Part shown: positions 16,901 through 23,898 of the stretch, in pieces
How positions within the stretch are numbered: position 1 is the first letter of the stretch
Layout of the letters: every line of letters starts with the position of its first letter
Assembly (NCBI GenBank): GCA_030633305.1
Contig: DAOVTB010000025.1
Coordinates: 1 to 32,532 of the forward strand
Source of the DNA: Candidatus Muiribacteriota bacterium
Lineage (GTDB): Bacteria > Muiribacteriota > DAOVTB01
Direction: 5' to 3'
Length of the DNA: 32,532 nt
Notes under the pieces: generated by a model
Database searches by the model: none
What the model saw: only the letters and a program-made list of their open reading frames with translations
Told to the model about the DNA's origin: nothing
Position numbers and translations under genes: made by a program

Positions 16901-17443
16901 ACAGAAGTGTATTCAAACACTGGTGGTCAGTCTTCAAAGGCAACGCCGCTTGCATCAATTGCAAAGTTTGCTGCTGCAGGAAAAAGAACACCGAAGAAGG
17001 ATCTTGCTTTGATGATGACTACATATGGTTATGTATATGTTGCTACAGTTAGCATGGGTGCAAACAAGAATCAGCTTATCAAGTGTCTTCTTGAAGCAGA
17101 AAAATATGATGGGCCATCACTCATCATTGCTTATTCACCATGCATAAACCACGGTTACAACCTTGGTGATTCTCAGGAACATGAGAAACTTGCAGTAGAA
17201 ACTGGTTACTGGCCACTGTTCCATTTTAATCCTGATCTTGCAAAAGAAGGAAAAAATCCTTTTGTACTTGATGCCCCTGAAATCAAAAAAGATCCAATGG
17301 AATACCTTGAATCAGAATCCCGATATACTTCATTGAGGAGATTATTCCCTGATGTTGCAGAAGGACTCTATAAAGATGCATGTGAAGCTATCAAGGTAAG
17401 ACATAAGAACTATCGTAGACAAGCTGGACTAGAAAAAGAATAA
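13904..17443 (+). CDS. nifJ: Pyruvate:ferredoxin (flavodoxin) oxidoreductase, single-chain
   Basis: 1179 residues from the ATG at 13904; GGAGGAA at 13891-13897 rules out the GTG at 13889 as start. The enzyme converts pyruvate and CoA to acetyl-CoA and CO2 and passes two electrons to ferredoxin or flavodoxin. The domains are a pyrimidine-binding domain with YAFSDVAAIFPITPSSGMGE, a gamma domain, a two-cluster ferredoxin domain (Cys687/690/693/697 and Cys743/746/749/753), and the TPP domain. In the TPP domain GACAGCGETP supplies Cys813 and Cys816 to the proximal cluster, the Cys of ATGCTSIWG and of SPCINHG complete it, and GDGWAYDIGYGG binds TPP-magnesium. All cluster ligands are present and the length is typical. 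It indicates anaerobic or fermentative carbon metabolism. Confidence 0.97.
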   Translation: MAKKYKMMDGNTAATHVAYAFSDVAAIFPITPSSGMGEMADDWAANGLTNMFGQKLDVIEMQSEGGAAGAVHGALSAGAFTTTFTASQGLMLMLPNMHKIAGEMLPTVFHVSARSLACQSLSIFCDHSDVMSARNTGFALLASTSIQETMDLSVVAHLATLKSWVPFVSFFDGFRNSHEVMKTDVMDYETMESMVDYKYVEQFRERGMNPEHPQIKVGAQNPDVYFQGRETVNKYYDACPEIVQEYMDLVATKTGRQYHLFDYFGAPDADKVMIAIGSACDTIEETINYLNGKGEKLGLVKIRLYRPFSVEHFKKALPKTTKKIVVMDRTKEPGSIGEPLYLDVVAALKDEDKMILGGRYGLSSKEYTPSMVKACYDHLDGKATHGFTVGINDDVTHTSIEVKEQIHTVPEGTISCKFWGLGSDGTVGANKNSIKIIGENTEMYAQGYFEYDSKKSGGITRSHLRFGKKKIQSEYLVTNGADFVACHNQAFVGRYDLFEGIKEGGTFLLNSNVSKEEAFEFLTRDMQKAVIEKKINFYNIDALKIANELGLGNRINTVMQTAFFLISKILDPDEAVKMIKDTITKTYSHKGQKIVDVNFKAVDLTKAQLQKIEVPAELPENYTKMAQLVPENADAFTKNVIEKVMELKGDDIPVSHMPLDGGVPLGTSQLEKRGVSPIVPRWISENCIQCNQCAYVCPHASIRPKLIDRELLKNKPATFKAIDALGKDKDQYAYKLQVYVEDCQGCGSCANICPAPKGKALEMKPVAEERELGEVENQVFFTSLPENVMGMSKETTVKGSQFKQPLLEFSGACAGCGETPYVKLVTQLFGDRMIIANATGCTSIWGATFPTVPYTTDAQGHGPTWANSLFEDNAEYGFGMRLAEASNRRQLRFNVEKIIAAGTTDELTAVLKTSLDMWDSVEQDAKENVVKIKELLPAALEASSGDSKKVLRRVKELENYFVEKSVWIIGGDGWAYDIGYGGLDHVLASDKNVNVLCVDTEVYSNTGGQSSKATPLASIAKFAAAGKRTPKKDLALMMTTYGYVYVATVSMGANKNQLIKCLLEAEKYDGPSLIIAYSPCINHGYNLGDSQEHEKLAVETGYWPLFHFNPDLAKEGKNPFVLDAPEIKKDPMEYLESESRYTSLRRLFPDVAEGLYKDACEAIKVRHKNYRRQAGLEKE

Positions 17444-17456
17444 AAAGATTGATATA

Positions 17457-17483
17457 GTAGGGGTCGACCTTTGTGTCGACCCC
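17457..17483 (+). repeat. GTAGGG-type hairpin repeat (family D, copy 3)
   Basis: GTAG leads into a perfect nine-base stem GGGGTCGAC (17460-17468) and GTCGACCCC (17475-17483) with loop CTTTGT, then TTTAAAT. It begins 13 bases after the nifJ stop. The weak T-run means it could attenuate transcription but is not a typical terminator. Confidence 0.7.
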
Positions 17484-17509
17484 TTTAAATAAGTAAACAG
17501 GATAAAATT

Positions 17510-18508
17510 ATGGATCAGAAAAATGAAATGGAAATCTTTCAAAAGATATTTGCAAATATCAAAAATGAGATTGAAAAAGTAATCGTAGGGAATAAAGAAA
17601 TTATCTATGATGTAGTGATTGCATTCTTTTCTGGTGGTCATATTTTACTTGAAGGTGTTCCGGGATTAGGAAAAACATTACTGGTTAATACTATTGCTCA
17701 ATCCCTGAACGTTAAATTCTCTCGAATTCAGTTTACCCCTGATCTTATGCCTGCTGATATCATTGGTACTGTTATGGTTATGATGGATGATAAGGGGAAA
17801 AGATACTTTGAATTTAAAAAAGGCCCTATTTTCGGTAATATCATCCTGGCTGATGAAATAAATCGTGCTACTCCAAAAACTCAGTCTGCACTTCTTGAGG
17901 CTATGCAGGAGAGGCAGATTACAGCTGGTGGACATACAATGAAACTTCCGGCTCCATTTCTTGTTATTGCAACTCAAAACCCTATCGAACAGGAAGGAAC
18001 TTATCCTCTTCCTGAAGCTCAGAATGACAGATTTTTCTTTAAACTCATAGTTGATTATCCGGAATTAGCGGACTTGATAACAATCATTGATCGAACGATT
18101 AAGGCCGAACTCCATAAAGTTCAGCCTCAACTAGTAGGTGATTCATTGGCTCCAATCATGTCAAAACTTAAGGATATTCCCGTGGCAAGACATGTTATAG
18201 AATTTGCGAGTAAAATCCTTCTTGGTACACATCCAGATTCGATATATGCAACAAGTGATTCTAAAAAATATATTGCAATGGGCGCTTCCCCCCGTGCGCT
18301 TCAGGCCATGATAATGGCAGGGAAAGTACAGGCGGCAGTTGAAGGACGTCCATCTGTTGCGCGTGAAGATATTGTGAGATTTGCAAAACAGACCCTTAGA
18401 CATCGCATAATGCTGTCTTTTGAAGCTGAAGCCGAAGGTTTGAAGCCAGATTTCATTATTGAAAGAATTGTTAGTCATGTATTTTCCAAAACCAAACAAC
18501 CTGTATGA
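17510..18508 (+). CDS. MoxR-family AAA+ ATPase
   Basis: 332 residues, typical length. Walker A is GVPGLGKT (Lys55), Walker B IILADEINRA (Asp115, Glu116), then the MoxR signature QERQITAGGHT, ATQNPIEQEGTYPLPEAQNDRF and the sensor-2 region GASPRALQAM. MoxR ATPases act as chaperones that mature or activate partner proteins, normally with DUF58 and von Willebrand factor A genes directly downstream. Here the next gene is convergent and unrelated, so this copy is an orphan. AGGAT about ten bases before the ATG supports the start. The 66-base gap after nifJ, with no strong terminator, leaves co-transcription possible. Confidence 0.93.
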   Translation: MDQKNEMEIFQKIFANIKNEIEKVIVGNKEIIYDVVIAFFSGGHILLEGVPGLGKTLLVNTIAQSLNVKFSRIQFTPDLMPADIIGTVMVMMDDKGKRYFEFKKGPIFGNIILADEINRATPKTQSALLEAMQERQITAGGHTMKLPAPFLVIATQNPIEQEGTYPLPEAQNDRFFFKLIVDYPELADLITIIDRTIKAELHKVQPQLVGDSLAPIMSKLKDIPVARHVIEFASKILLGTHPDSIYATSDSKKYIAMGASPRALQAMIMAGKVQAAVEGRPSVAREDIVRFAKQTLRHRIMLSFEAEAEGLKPDFIIERIVSHVFSKTKQPV

Positions 18509-18694
18509 GCTTTTAGCCCGCGAAGCTTGAATTGTTAAACTATAGTCAAAACCTGCCAACGTATTATCATTCGTGCTGTTATACTTGCCAATAAGTTCTA
18601 AAACCAAATCATACAATACCAGTAAAAAAAGTAATCACGATTAATATCTTGTTTTGGGTATCTGTATGTCGATAAACGAAACCAAAGAAGTTGG

Positions 18695-20842
18695 TTAGTT
18701 CATTTTGACAAGCCAGTAATGAAAGCTGGTCAACTCCTTATAAGAATCATTATCAGACGAGTACAGAACGGTGAATTCTGAATTAAAATTGTGAATACAA
18801 TCTTTACTGATTGGAATTGCGATATCTTTGAATTTGTCTTGAAACAGTGTAATTTTTATTTTTCCGGCGGGTTTATTATCGATGGTAATGACTAATTCGT
18901 TAATTCCATGACCAGTCATTCTAGCTATGAACCAGTAATCCTTTCCAGGTACTGTTTTCATGTTGAATTCCTGAAAATTATTAAAACTTCGTCCTCCATC
19001 GAAGATTTTTTTTCCAAATAAAGGGAGTGTTTCTGCTATATTTCTGGAATAATCTCCCATTTCTCGCATGCGGTATTTAAAGGAATGCTTTTTTTCTGAA
19101 TAAACATCAGCTATATCAACAGTATCTTCAATCTGAACATTTTTTTCTTTATATCCAAGTTTTTCAAAGAGTTTTCCAGATGGTCTTGACCCTGAACCTG
19201 CCTTGGACCAGTTCATTTTGTATAAAATTTTACCTTTTGAGTTAACTGAGTAGTTAGTGCGCAAATATTGTTTTTTAACAACTTTCTCAACCAGTCCAGC
19301 TTTTTCAATGTCAAACCATTCTGGATAAATAGCGAAGTAATCAGGTCTCTTATCTTCGGGGATATTTTCAAAATATTCGAGAATAGATGCGACCCCTCCG
19401 TTCCGCCTTGCAAGGGCAAGTGAGTTTGAGGTGAGTCCAATAATATCGTAGGTGTACCTCTGTCCAATATATCTCAATGCTCCAGCATCATTAATGGCTA
19501 TTTTTGAATCTTTAGGCAGGTTCTTTTGTATGTACCTGCTCATTTCCACCTGAAGGAATCGGATATCTTTACAATTGTATCCATAGAATATTGTAAAAAA
19601 TATGGTTGACGGGACTGACAATAAAAGTAGTGATATACCACATACTTTAATGAACAATGAAGGTTTTTTGACCAGAGTGGAAAGCCTTGAGATCAAATAA
19701 AAAACACATAGGATAAATATTGAAAACAGTGGTATCTGATACCTGTTGAAATATAACATTTTAGTAGCTGTAAATGTACTGATTATCATACATAAAATAA
19801 ACCAGGTCCCACTTATTAGAAATACACCTGGTTTTCTATTCAAGAATTCAATATAGATTCCGTAAAGCAGTCCGACAATAAAAAGTATCCCGGTGAGAGG
19901 AGGGAAAAATGTGGACCACCATTTTCCGTTAGATAGAAAGAAAAGCCCCTTGATGATATCGTAAAATGTCATTATTCCTTTTAAAGCATTATCCATAAGG
20001 ATCCATGGTTTTGTCATATCCTCTGAATAAAAGTAGGATTTGGCAATCTGGGTATTAATGGAAAAAGTTCCTCCAAAATAAAAAATTGTCAGGAAAAACA
20101 ATATTGTCGCAAAAACTGGTATGCAAAGAATCAAATTATTTAGAGAAAACAACGGAGGTTCACTTTTTTTTCTAAAGGTAAATATAAGTAGTATAGTTGA
20201 AAAAAAAGTAAAAGCTATTCCTTCGGGACGGCAAACAGCGAGTAATGATGCAGTAAAAGCATATAAATAAAGATCATTTCGGATTAGCTTATCAGAACTT
20301 GTTAATTTATGAATGTGATAGAGAACTTGTATTATCAACATTGAGAATAGACCCGTCTCCATTCCAGTAAAAAATCCCCATAACAAAGGTCCACAAATAA
20401 GAAACCATATTGTTCCAAAAAAAGCTGAAATCTTGCAATTTGAAACGGATAAAAGTAGTTTATAAAAGATAACTGATGAGTAAAGAAGTAAAAGGCTGTT
20501 TAATATAAATGCATAAACAACCAGGATTTCTCCGCTTAAACCAATCCAGAAAGCCGGTACAATCAGAAAAGGATAAAGGAAACTGGTAGTGCCTGAAGAA
20601 AACCCGTCCTCAATGTTATACCTGAAGAAATATCCTTTTGAAAGATTCTCGGCGTATTGAAGATATATGTAGCTGTCATCGATTGGAGGAGTAAAAGAAT
20701 AATTTGTGCAATAAAACATTGAAGAAAAAAAAACAATAGATATAATAAACCATAATGTGAAGAGAATTTTTTTTTCCAATATCGATAACCTTAATGTTTT
20801 TTGCAGTCTATCATCTGAAATGAAATATTTCAAGAAGACCAC
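18695..20842 (-). CDS. GT-C fold membrane glycosyltransferase with C-terminal soluble domain
   Basis: Up to 715 residues. The N-terminal ~430 residues hold about ten transmembrane helices. The first external loop PPIDDSYIYLQYAENLSKG with the acidic pair Asp55/Asp56, then GFSSGTTSFLYPF, matches GT-C polyprenyl-phosphate-sugar-dependent transferases. The C-terminal ~280 residues form a soluble, probably external, region: a first part with IAINDAGALRYIGQRYTYDIIGL, typical of this group, and a beta-rich end. The sugar and acceptor are unknown. Start uncertain: the outermost GTG at 20842 has TATACT just upstream and would be nearly leaderless. A TTG at 20833 has AGGTGG five bases before it and may be the true start. 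It is divergent from the pilin-like gene at 21133. Confidence 0.75.
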   Translation of the reverse strand: MVFLKYFISDDRLQKTLRLSILEKKILFTLWFIISIVFFSSMFYCTNYSFTPPIDDSYIYLQYAENLSKGYFFRYNIEDGFSSGTTSFLYPFLIVPAFWIGLSGEILVVYAFILNSLLLLYSSVIFYKLLLSVSNCKISAFFGTIWFLICGPLLWGFFTGMETGLFSMLIIQVLYHIHKLTSSDKLIRNDLYLYAFTASLLAVCRPEGIAFTFFSTILLIFTFRKKSEPPLFSLNNLILCIPVFATILFFLTIFYFGGTFSINTQIAKSYFYSEDMTKPWILMDNALKGIMTFYDIIKGLFFLSNGKWWSTFFPPLTGILFIVGLLYGIYIEFLNRKPGVFLISGTWFILCMIISTFTATKMLYFNRYQIPLFSIFILCVFYLISRLSTLVKKPSLFIKVCGISLLLLSVPSTIFFTIFYGYNCKDIRFLQVEMSRYIQKNLPKDSKIAINDAGALRYIGQRYTYDIIGLTSNSLALARRNGGVASILEYFENIPEDKRPDYFAIYPEWFDIEKAGLVEKVVKKQYLRTNYSVNSKGKILYKMNWSKAGSGSRPSGKLFEKLGYKEKNVQIEDTVDIADVYSEKKHSFKYRMREMGDYSRNIAETLPLFGKKIFDGGRSFNNFQEFNMKTVPGKDYWFIARMTGHGINELVITIDNKPAGKIKITLFQDKFKDIAIPISKDCIHNFNSEFTVLYSSDNDSYKELTSFHYWLVKMN

Positions 20843-20867
20843 CTGAGTATAAATTAACTTGAAAAAT
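20840..20867. repeat. Fragment similar to the centre of repeat A2
   Basis: CACCTGAGTATAAATT then CTTGAAAAAT matches 24 of 28 bases of 2881-2908 in repeat A2 (CACCTCAGCATAAATT, CTTGAAAAAT). No terminal arms are visible. It overlaps the possible GTG start of the minus-strand glycosyltransferase. The rest of the gap to 21132 holds no gene, tRNA or clear hairpin that I can see; TTGACA occurs twice at 21049-21061 without a well-spaced -10. Confidence 0.4.
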
Positions 20868-21132
20868 ATAATAACATGCTGTATTTCTTAAAGAAAGATA
20901 ATCTCACACGCAAAAATGGGTTCAGGTCTACTTTCTTGGCATCGTGGAGTGATTATCCATCAATTTTCAGAAATCGTTCATTCCAGAGTAAAATGGTTAT
21001 ATCGTTAATCATAAATTATTTTTTGTAGGTCTATTTGAGGGCTGTGTTTTGACAATTGACATTTTAACAAATTACTTTTCTTTGTGCTTTTATTTAAAAT
21101 TTTGCTATATTGTTTTGTATTAGGAGTAAAAT

Positions 21133-21747
21133 ATGACTAATAAATCATTTATATTGCGAGTCTTAGATTTTCTATTCTGGTTTGGCGTGGGTATATCATA
21201 CATAGTATTATTATTGATATATACTTCAAGTCAACTTGAACTGGGACCTACAAATTATAATTCACGTGCAAAAGCATGCAAGGCTAATATGAAATTGGTT
21301 GAAAATGGACTTGCAATGTATGATATGGACTTTAGATCTGATGTGGGTGGGTCATTTATTGCAGGGAATGGTGAAAGGATTAATGCGTATCCTCTTGTGA
21401 AAATGAAATATATTCCAAAAAATACCAATTGTCCTGAAAACAGAAATACTGAATATCAAGTCTTTTTGGAAAAAGTAGAAAAAGATCTGATTCCTTATGT
21501 GACATGTGTAGAACATGGGAAGGCCAGTGATGTTAATGGAAAAATGCAATCTCACCGTAAAAATAGGAAAATGATGACTATTTTGTTCTTATTTTTAGTG
21601 GTTGTACTTTTTTTTATCTGGAATTTTCTTGGAACATTCATTGGATTGAATTTGAAGAAATTTATTAAGGGATTCACAGTTGTATTCGTTATAATTGTAA
21701 TTATTGTGATTTTATTTTCTTTGTGCACTCCGAATTATCATTGGTAA
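21133..21747 (+). CDS. Polytopic membrane protein with an embedded pilin-like domain
   Basis: 204 residues; start supported by AGGAG seven bases before the ATG. One membrane helix at ~12-31, a soluble middle, and two helices at ~148-170 and ~178-198. The soluble part mirrors the pilin at 10896-11330. RAKACKANMKLVENGLAMYDMD matches the pilin's KACIANIKMLENALEMYDMD; the blocks YIPKNTNCP/VQRLPKCP and YVTCVEHG/YVECSVHG follow in order, with three cysteines in matching places (49, 100, 125). The prepilin leader and cleavage site are absent, so it cannot be processed like a pilin. It may be a static membrane protein that contacts pilins or mimics one. No function is known to me. A GT-C gene is divergent; HtrA follows after 165 bases. 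Confidence 0.75.
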   Translation: MTNKSFILRVLDFLFWFGVGISYIVLLLIYTSSQLELGPTNYNSRAKACKANMKLVENGLAMYDMDFRSDVGGSFIAGNGERINAYPLVKMKYIPKNTNCPENRNTEYQVFLEKVEKDLIPYVTCVEHGKASDVNGKMQSHRKNRKMMTILFLFLVVVLFFIWNFLGTFIGLNLKKFIKGFTVVFVIIVIIVILFSLCTPNYHW

Positions 21748-21912
21748 AATCTTTCTTCTTTTTTCTCAACAGATGTGGAAGAATTCCACTTGTCAGATAG
21801 TACAATTTTTTTATAAAAACTGTTTTCCCTTGTATAGAGGTCAATACTGGATAAATATAGAATTGGCTTAATATTTGAATAGAATATTAAAATTACTTGT
21901 ATGAGGTAAATA

Positions 21913-23061
21913 ATGTTTGATAATAAAAGTAGAGGAACATTTCTGAAATTTATGAATTTTATAGTTCTTTTCATCCTGATTTTCTTTGTCTTTGACTATG
22001 TTATCCACTTGGGAGAAAAGAAAAAAACAGTTGATTATCAGATTCCTGAAGTAAAGACTCGCACAGTAACGGTTACAAATGATGAAAAAAATAGCATAGA
22101 TATTTACAAAAATTCAGTTCCAGGTGTAGTTAATATTACGAGTACTGCGCTGGCCATGGATTATTATTATAATGTTGTTCCTCATTCAGGGAGTGGCTCG
22201 GGATTTATAATTGATGCTGTAAGAGGGATAGTCCTTACTAATTATCATGTAGTCAGGGATGCAAAATATCTGGAAGTTACTTTGAAGAATGGTAAAAAAA
22301 GTGAAGCTCGTCTTCTGGGTGCAGATGCAGCATATGATATAGCGGTATTACAACTTATAAAAATACCTGAAAAACTTAATGCCCTTGAATTGGGTGATTC
22401 TTCTAATCTCCTGATAGGTCAAAAAGTTCTCGCAATCGGTAATCCTTTTGGACTTGATGGTACTTTGACCACAGGAGTAATAAGTTCATTGAACAGATCT
22501 TTAAAATCTGTTGGTAATATTATCATGGAAGGTATTATTCAGACAGATGCTGCAATTAATCCGGGAAACAGCGGCGGCCCACTTCTTGACTCATCTGGAA
22601 GAGTAATTGGAATAAATACTGCCATATTTTCCCCATCAGGTGGTAGTGTTGGAATTGGTTTTACAATTCCAATAAATAGGATTAAAACTATTGTTCCTGA
22701 TTTAGTTTCTTTCGGAAAAGTCAGAAGAGCATTTCTAGGTGTACATGTTCAGACACTTACCCCGGAATTTGCAAAATATCTTGGATTGCCAATTGAAAAA
22801 GGTGCGATTATTTTTGAAGTTATTGAGTCAACTCCTGCAAGCAAAGCTGGTCTTATTGGTGCTCAGAGATTTGTTAGAGTCGGGAATATGCAGGTTGGAC
22901 TTGGGGGAGATATTGTTGTAGAGGCTTCCGGGAAAAAAATTGAATCACAAAGTGATCTGATAACAATGATTTCCAGTAAAAAACCCGGTGATAAGCTTGT
23001 TCTGAAAGTATTAAGAGGAACAGGATTTAAAGAAATCACTGTGGAATTAGGGCATAATTAA
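21913..23061 (+). CDS. HtrA/DegP-type serine protease, membrane-anchored, one PDZ domain
   Basis: 382 residues. One N-terminal membrane helix (~13-32) anchors it with the catalytic part outside the cytoplasm. The trypsin-like domain has the full triad: His112 in TNYHVV, Asp142 in AYDIAVLQL and Ser220 in NPGNSGGPLL. A single PDZ domain (~285-380) follows, with FLGVHVQTLTPEFAKYLGL before it. The form (one helix, one PDZ) is that of DegS or Gram-positive HtrA rather than two-PDZ DegP. It degrades or senses misfolded envelope proteins. GAGG seven bases before the ATG sets the start. A possible promoter is TTGTCA (21790-21795), 16 bases, TATAAA (21812-21817). Repeat B3 begins 20 bases after the stop. 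Confidence 0.94.
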   Translation: MFDNKSRGTFLKFMNFIVLFILIFFVFDYVIHLGEKKKTVDYQIPEVKTRTVTVTNDEKNSIDIYKNSVPGVVNITSTALAMDYYYNVVPHSGSGSGFIIDAVRGIVLTNYHVVRDAKYLEVTLKNGKKSEARLLGADAAYDIAVLQLIKIPEKLNALELGDSSNLLIGQKVLAIGNPFGLDGTLTTGVISSLNRSLKSVGNIIMEGIIQTDAAINPGNSGGPLLDSSGRVIGINTAIFSPSGGSVGIGFTIPINRIKTIVPDLVSFGKVRRAFLGVHVQTLTPEFAKYLGLPIEKGAIIFEVIESTPASKAGLIGAQRFVRVGNMQVGLGGDIVVEASGKKIESQSDLITMISSKKPGDKLVLKVLRGTGFKEITVELGHN

Positions 23062-23081
23062 GAAAAAAGTTAATACCAGCT

Positions 23082-23142
23082 AGGGTCAGAAGGACTTTTG
23101 TTTAGCTCGATGTTCGAGCTGAATGAAATGTGCCCTGACCCT
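23082..23142 (+). repeat. Repeat family B, copy 3
   Basis: Outer stem AGGGTCAG (23082-23089) with CTGACCCT (23135-23142); inner stem AGCTCG/CGAGCT (23104-23120) around the five-base loop ATGTT. The shared boxes are GGACTTTTGTT and TGCCCTGACC. The prefix GTTAATACC matches copy 2. Confidence 0.8.
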
Positions 23143-23226
23143 GTTAGATAAATATCGAATACCGACTAGCAAATGTGATAAAATTTATTAATTGTGTAGT
23201 ATAAAAGCTAAGAGGAAAAATAATAA

Positions 23227-23766
23227 ATGAGTTTTATAGACCTGATAAAAAAGAGATACAGCCTTAGAAAATATTCTAAAAAGTCTGTTCCCAGAGTATA
23301 TATAGAAAGATGCATTGAAGCGGCAAGACTTGCTCCATCTGCATGTAATTCCCAGCCTTGGGAATTTATTGTTATTGATTTTAAGAAATTAAAAGATAAG
23401 CTTACAAAGGCTGCTTTTTCAGGTATTTACAAGATGAATACTTTTGCTAAAGATGCGCCGGTTATAATTGTTGTAATCACGAAAGGCTCTGGAACTCATG
23501 CAACTCTTGGTGGTTTGGTACAGAGAACAAGCTTTAATCTGATCGATGTTGGTATTGCAGTAGAACACCTGTGTATTCAGGCCTCTGAAGATAATCTTGG
23601 TACATGTATGCTGGGGTGGTTTAATGGAAAAGCGGTTAAACGAGTTTTAAACTTACCAAAATCAACCAGAATAGATCTTTTAATCAGTATGGGGTATCCT
23701 CAGGATGAGAAGGTTCCTGATAAAAAACGTGAGTCATTGGATACTGTGTTTCGTTATAATATCTAG
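23227..23766 (+). CDS. Nitroreductase-family flavoprotein
   Basis: 179 residues, a short member of the family. The N-terminus FIDLIKKRYSLRKYSKKSVP with the RxSxR-type FMN-binding pattern, then ARLAPSACNSQPWEFIVI, and the C-terminal GWFNGKAVKRVLNLP and MGYP blocks are typical. These FMN enzymes reduce nitro, quinone or other electrophilic compounds with NAD(P)H; the physiological substrate is not predictable. The start is supported by AGAGG about ten bases before the ATG. It stands alone between repeat B3 and repeat C4. Confidence 0.92.
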   Translation: MSFIDLIKKRYSLRKYSKKSVPRVYIERCIEAARLAPSACNSQPWEFIVIDFKKLKDKLTKAAFSGIYKMNTFAKDAPVIIVVITKGSGTHATLGGLVQRTSFNLIDVGIAVEHLCIQASEDNLGTCMLGWFNGKAVKRVLNLPKSTRIDLLISMGYPQDEKVPDKKRESLDTVFRYNI

Positions 23767-23783
23767 TTTTTGTGATTTTCCTT

Positions 23784-23825
23784 TTCTCTGCGTTCTTTGC
23801 GATCTCTGCGGGATGTCTTCTTTTC
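23784..23825 (+). repeat. Dispersed CTCTGCG repeat (family C, copy 4)
   Basis: TTCTCTGCGTTCTTTGCG then ATCTCTGCGGGATGTC, followed by a T-rich tract. It is the same type as 13699-13741 and lies just after the nitroreductase stop. Confidence 0.6.
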
Positions 23826-23852
23826 ATTTATTTTCCTTTGTCTTCTAATTCC

Positions 23853-23861
23853 TGCTATAAT
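23853..23861 (+). promoter_or_regulatory. Extended -10 promoter of the five-gene cluster
   Basis: TGCTATAAT is an extended -10 box, which can work without a -35. Transcription would start near 23868, giving a leader of about 30 bases with AGGAGGAG at 23889-23896. No other promoter-like site is obvious up to 31790, so the cluster probably depends on this one. Confidence 0.5.
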
Positions 23862-23898
23862 AAACATTAAATATTAATATTTATTAATAGGAGGAGAA

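Noticed and set aside
17510-18508. MoxR-vWA maturation operon
   Set aside because: No DUF58 or von Willebrand A gene follows; the next gene is convergent and encodes a glycosyltransferase.
18509-18555. Decayed copy of repeat A after the MoxR gene
   Set aside because: TGTATGAGC and GCGAAGCTTGAA occur here, but separated by extra bases and without a matching right arm.
20843-21132. Hidden tRNA or small RNA in the divergent intergenic region
   Set aside because: No cloverleaf, terminator or strong hairpin could be found by eye.
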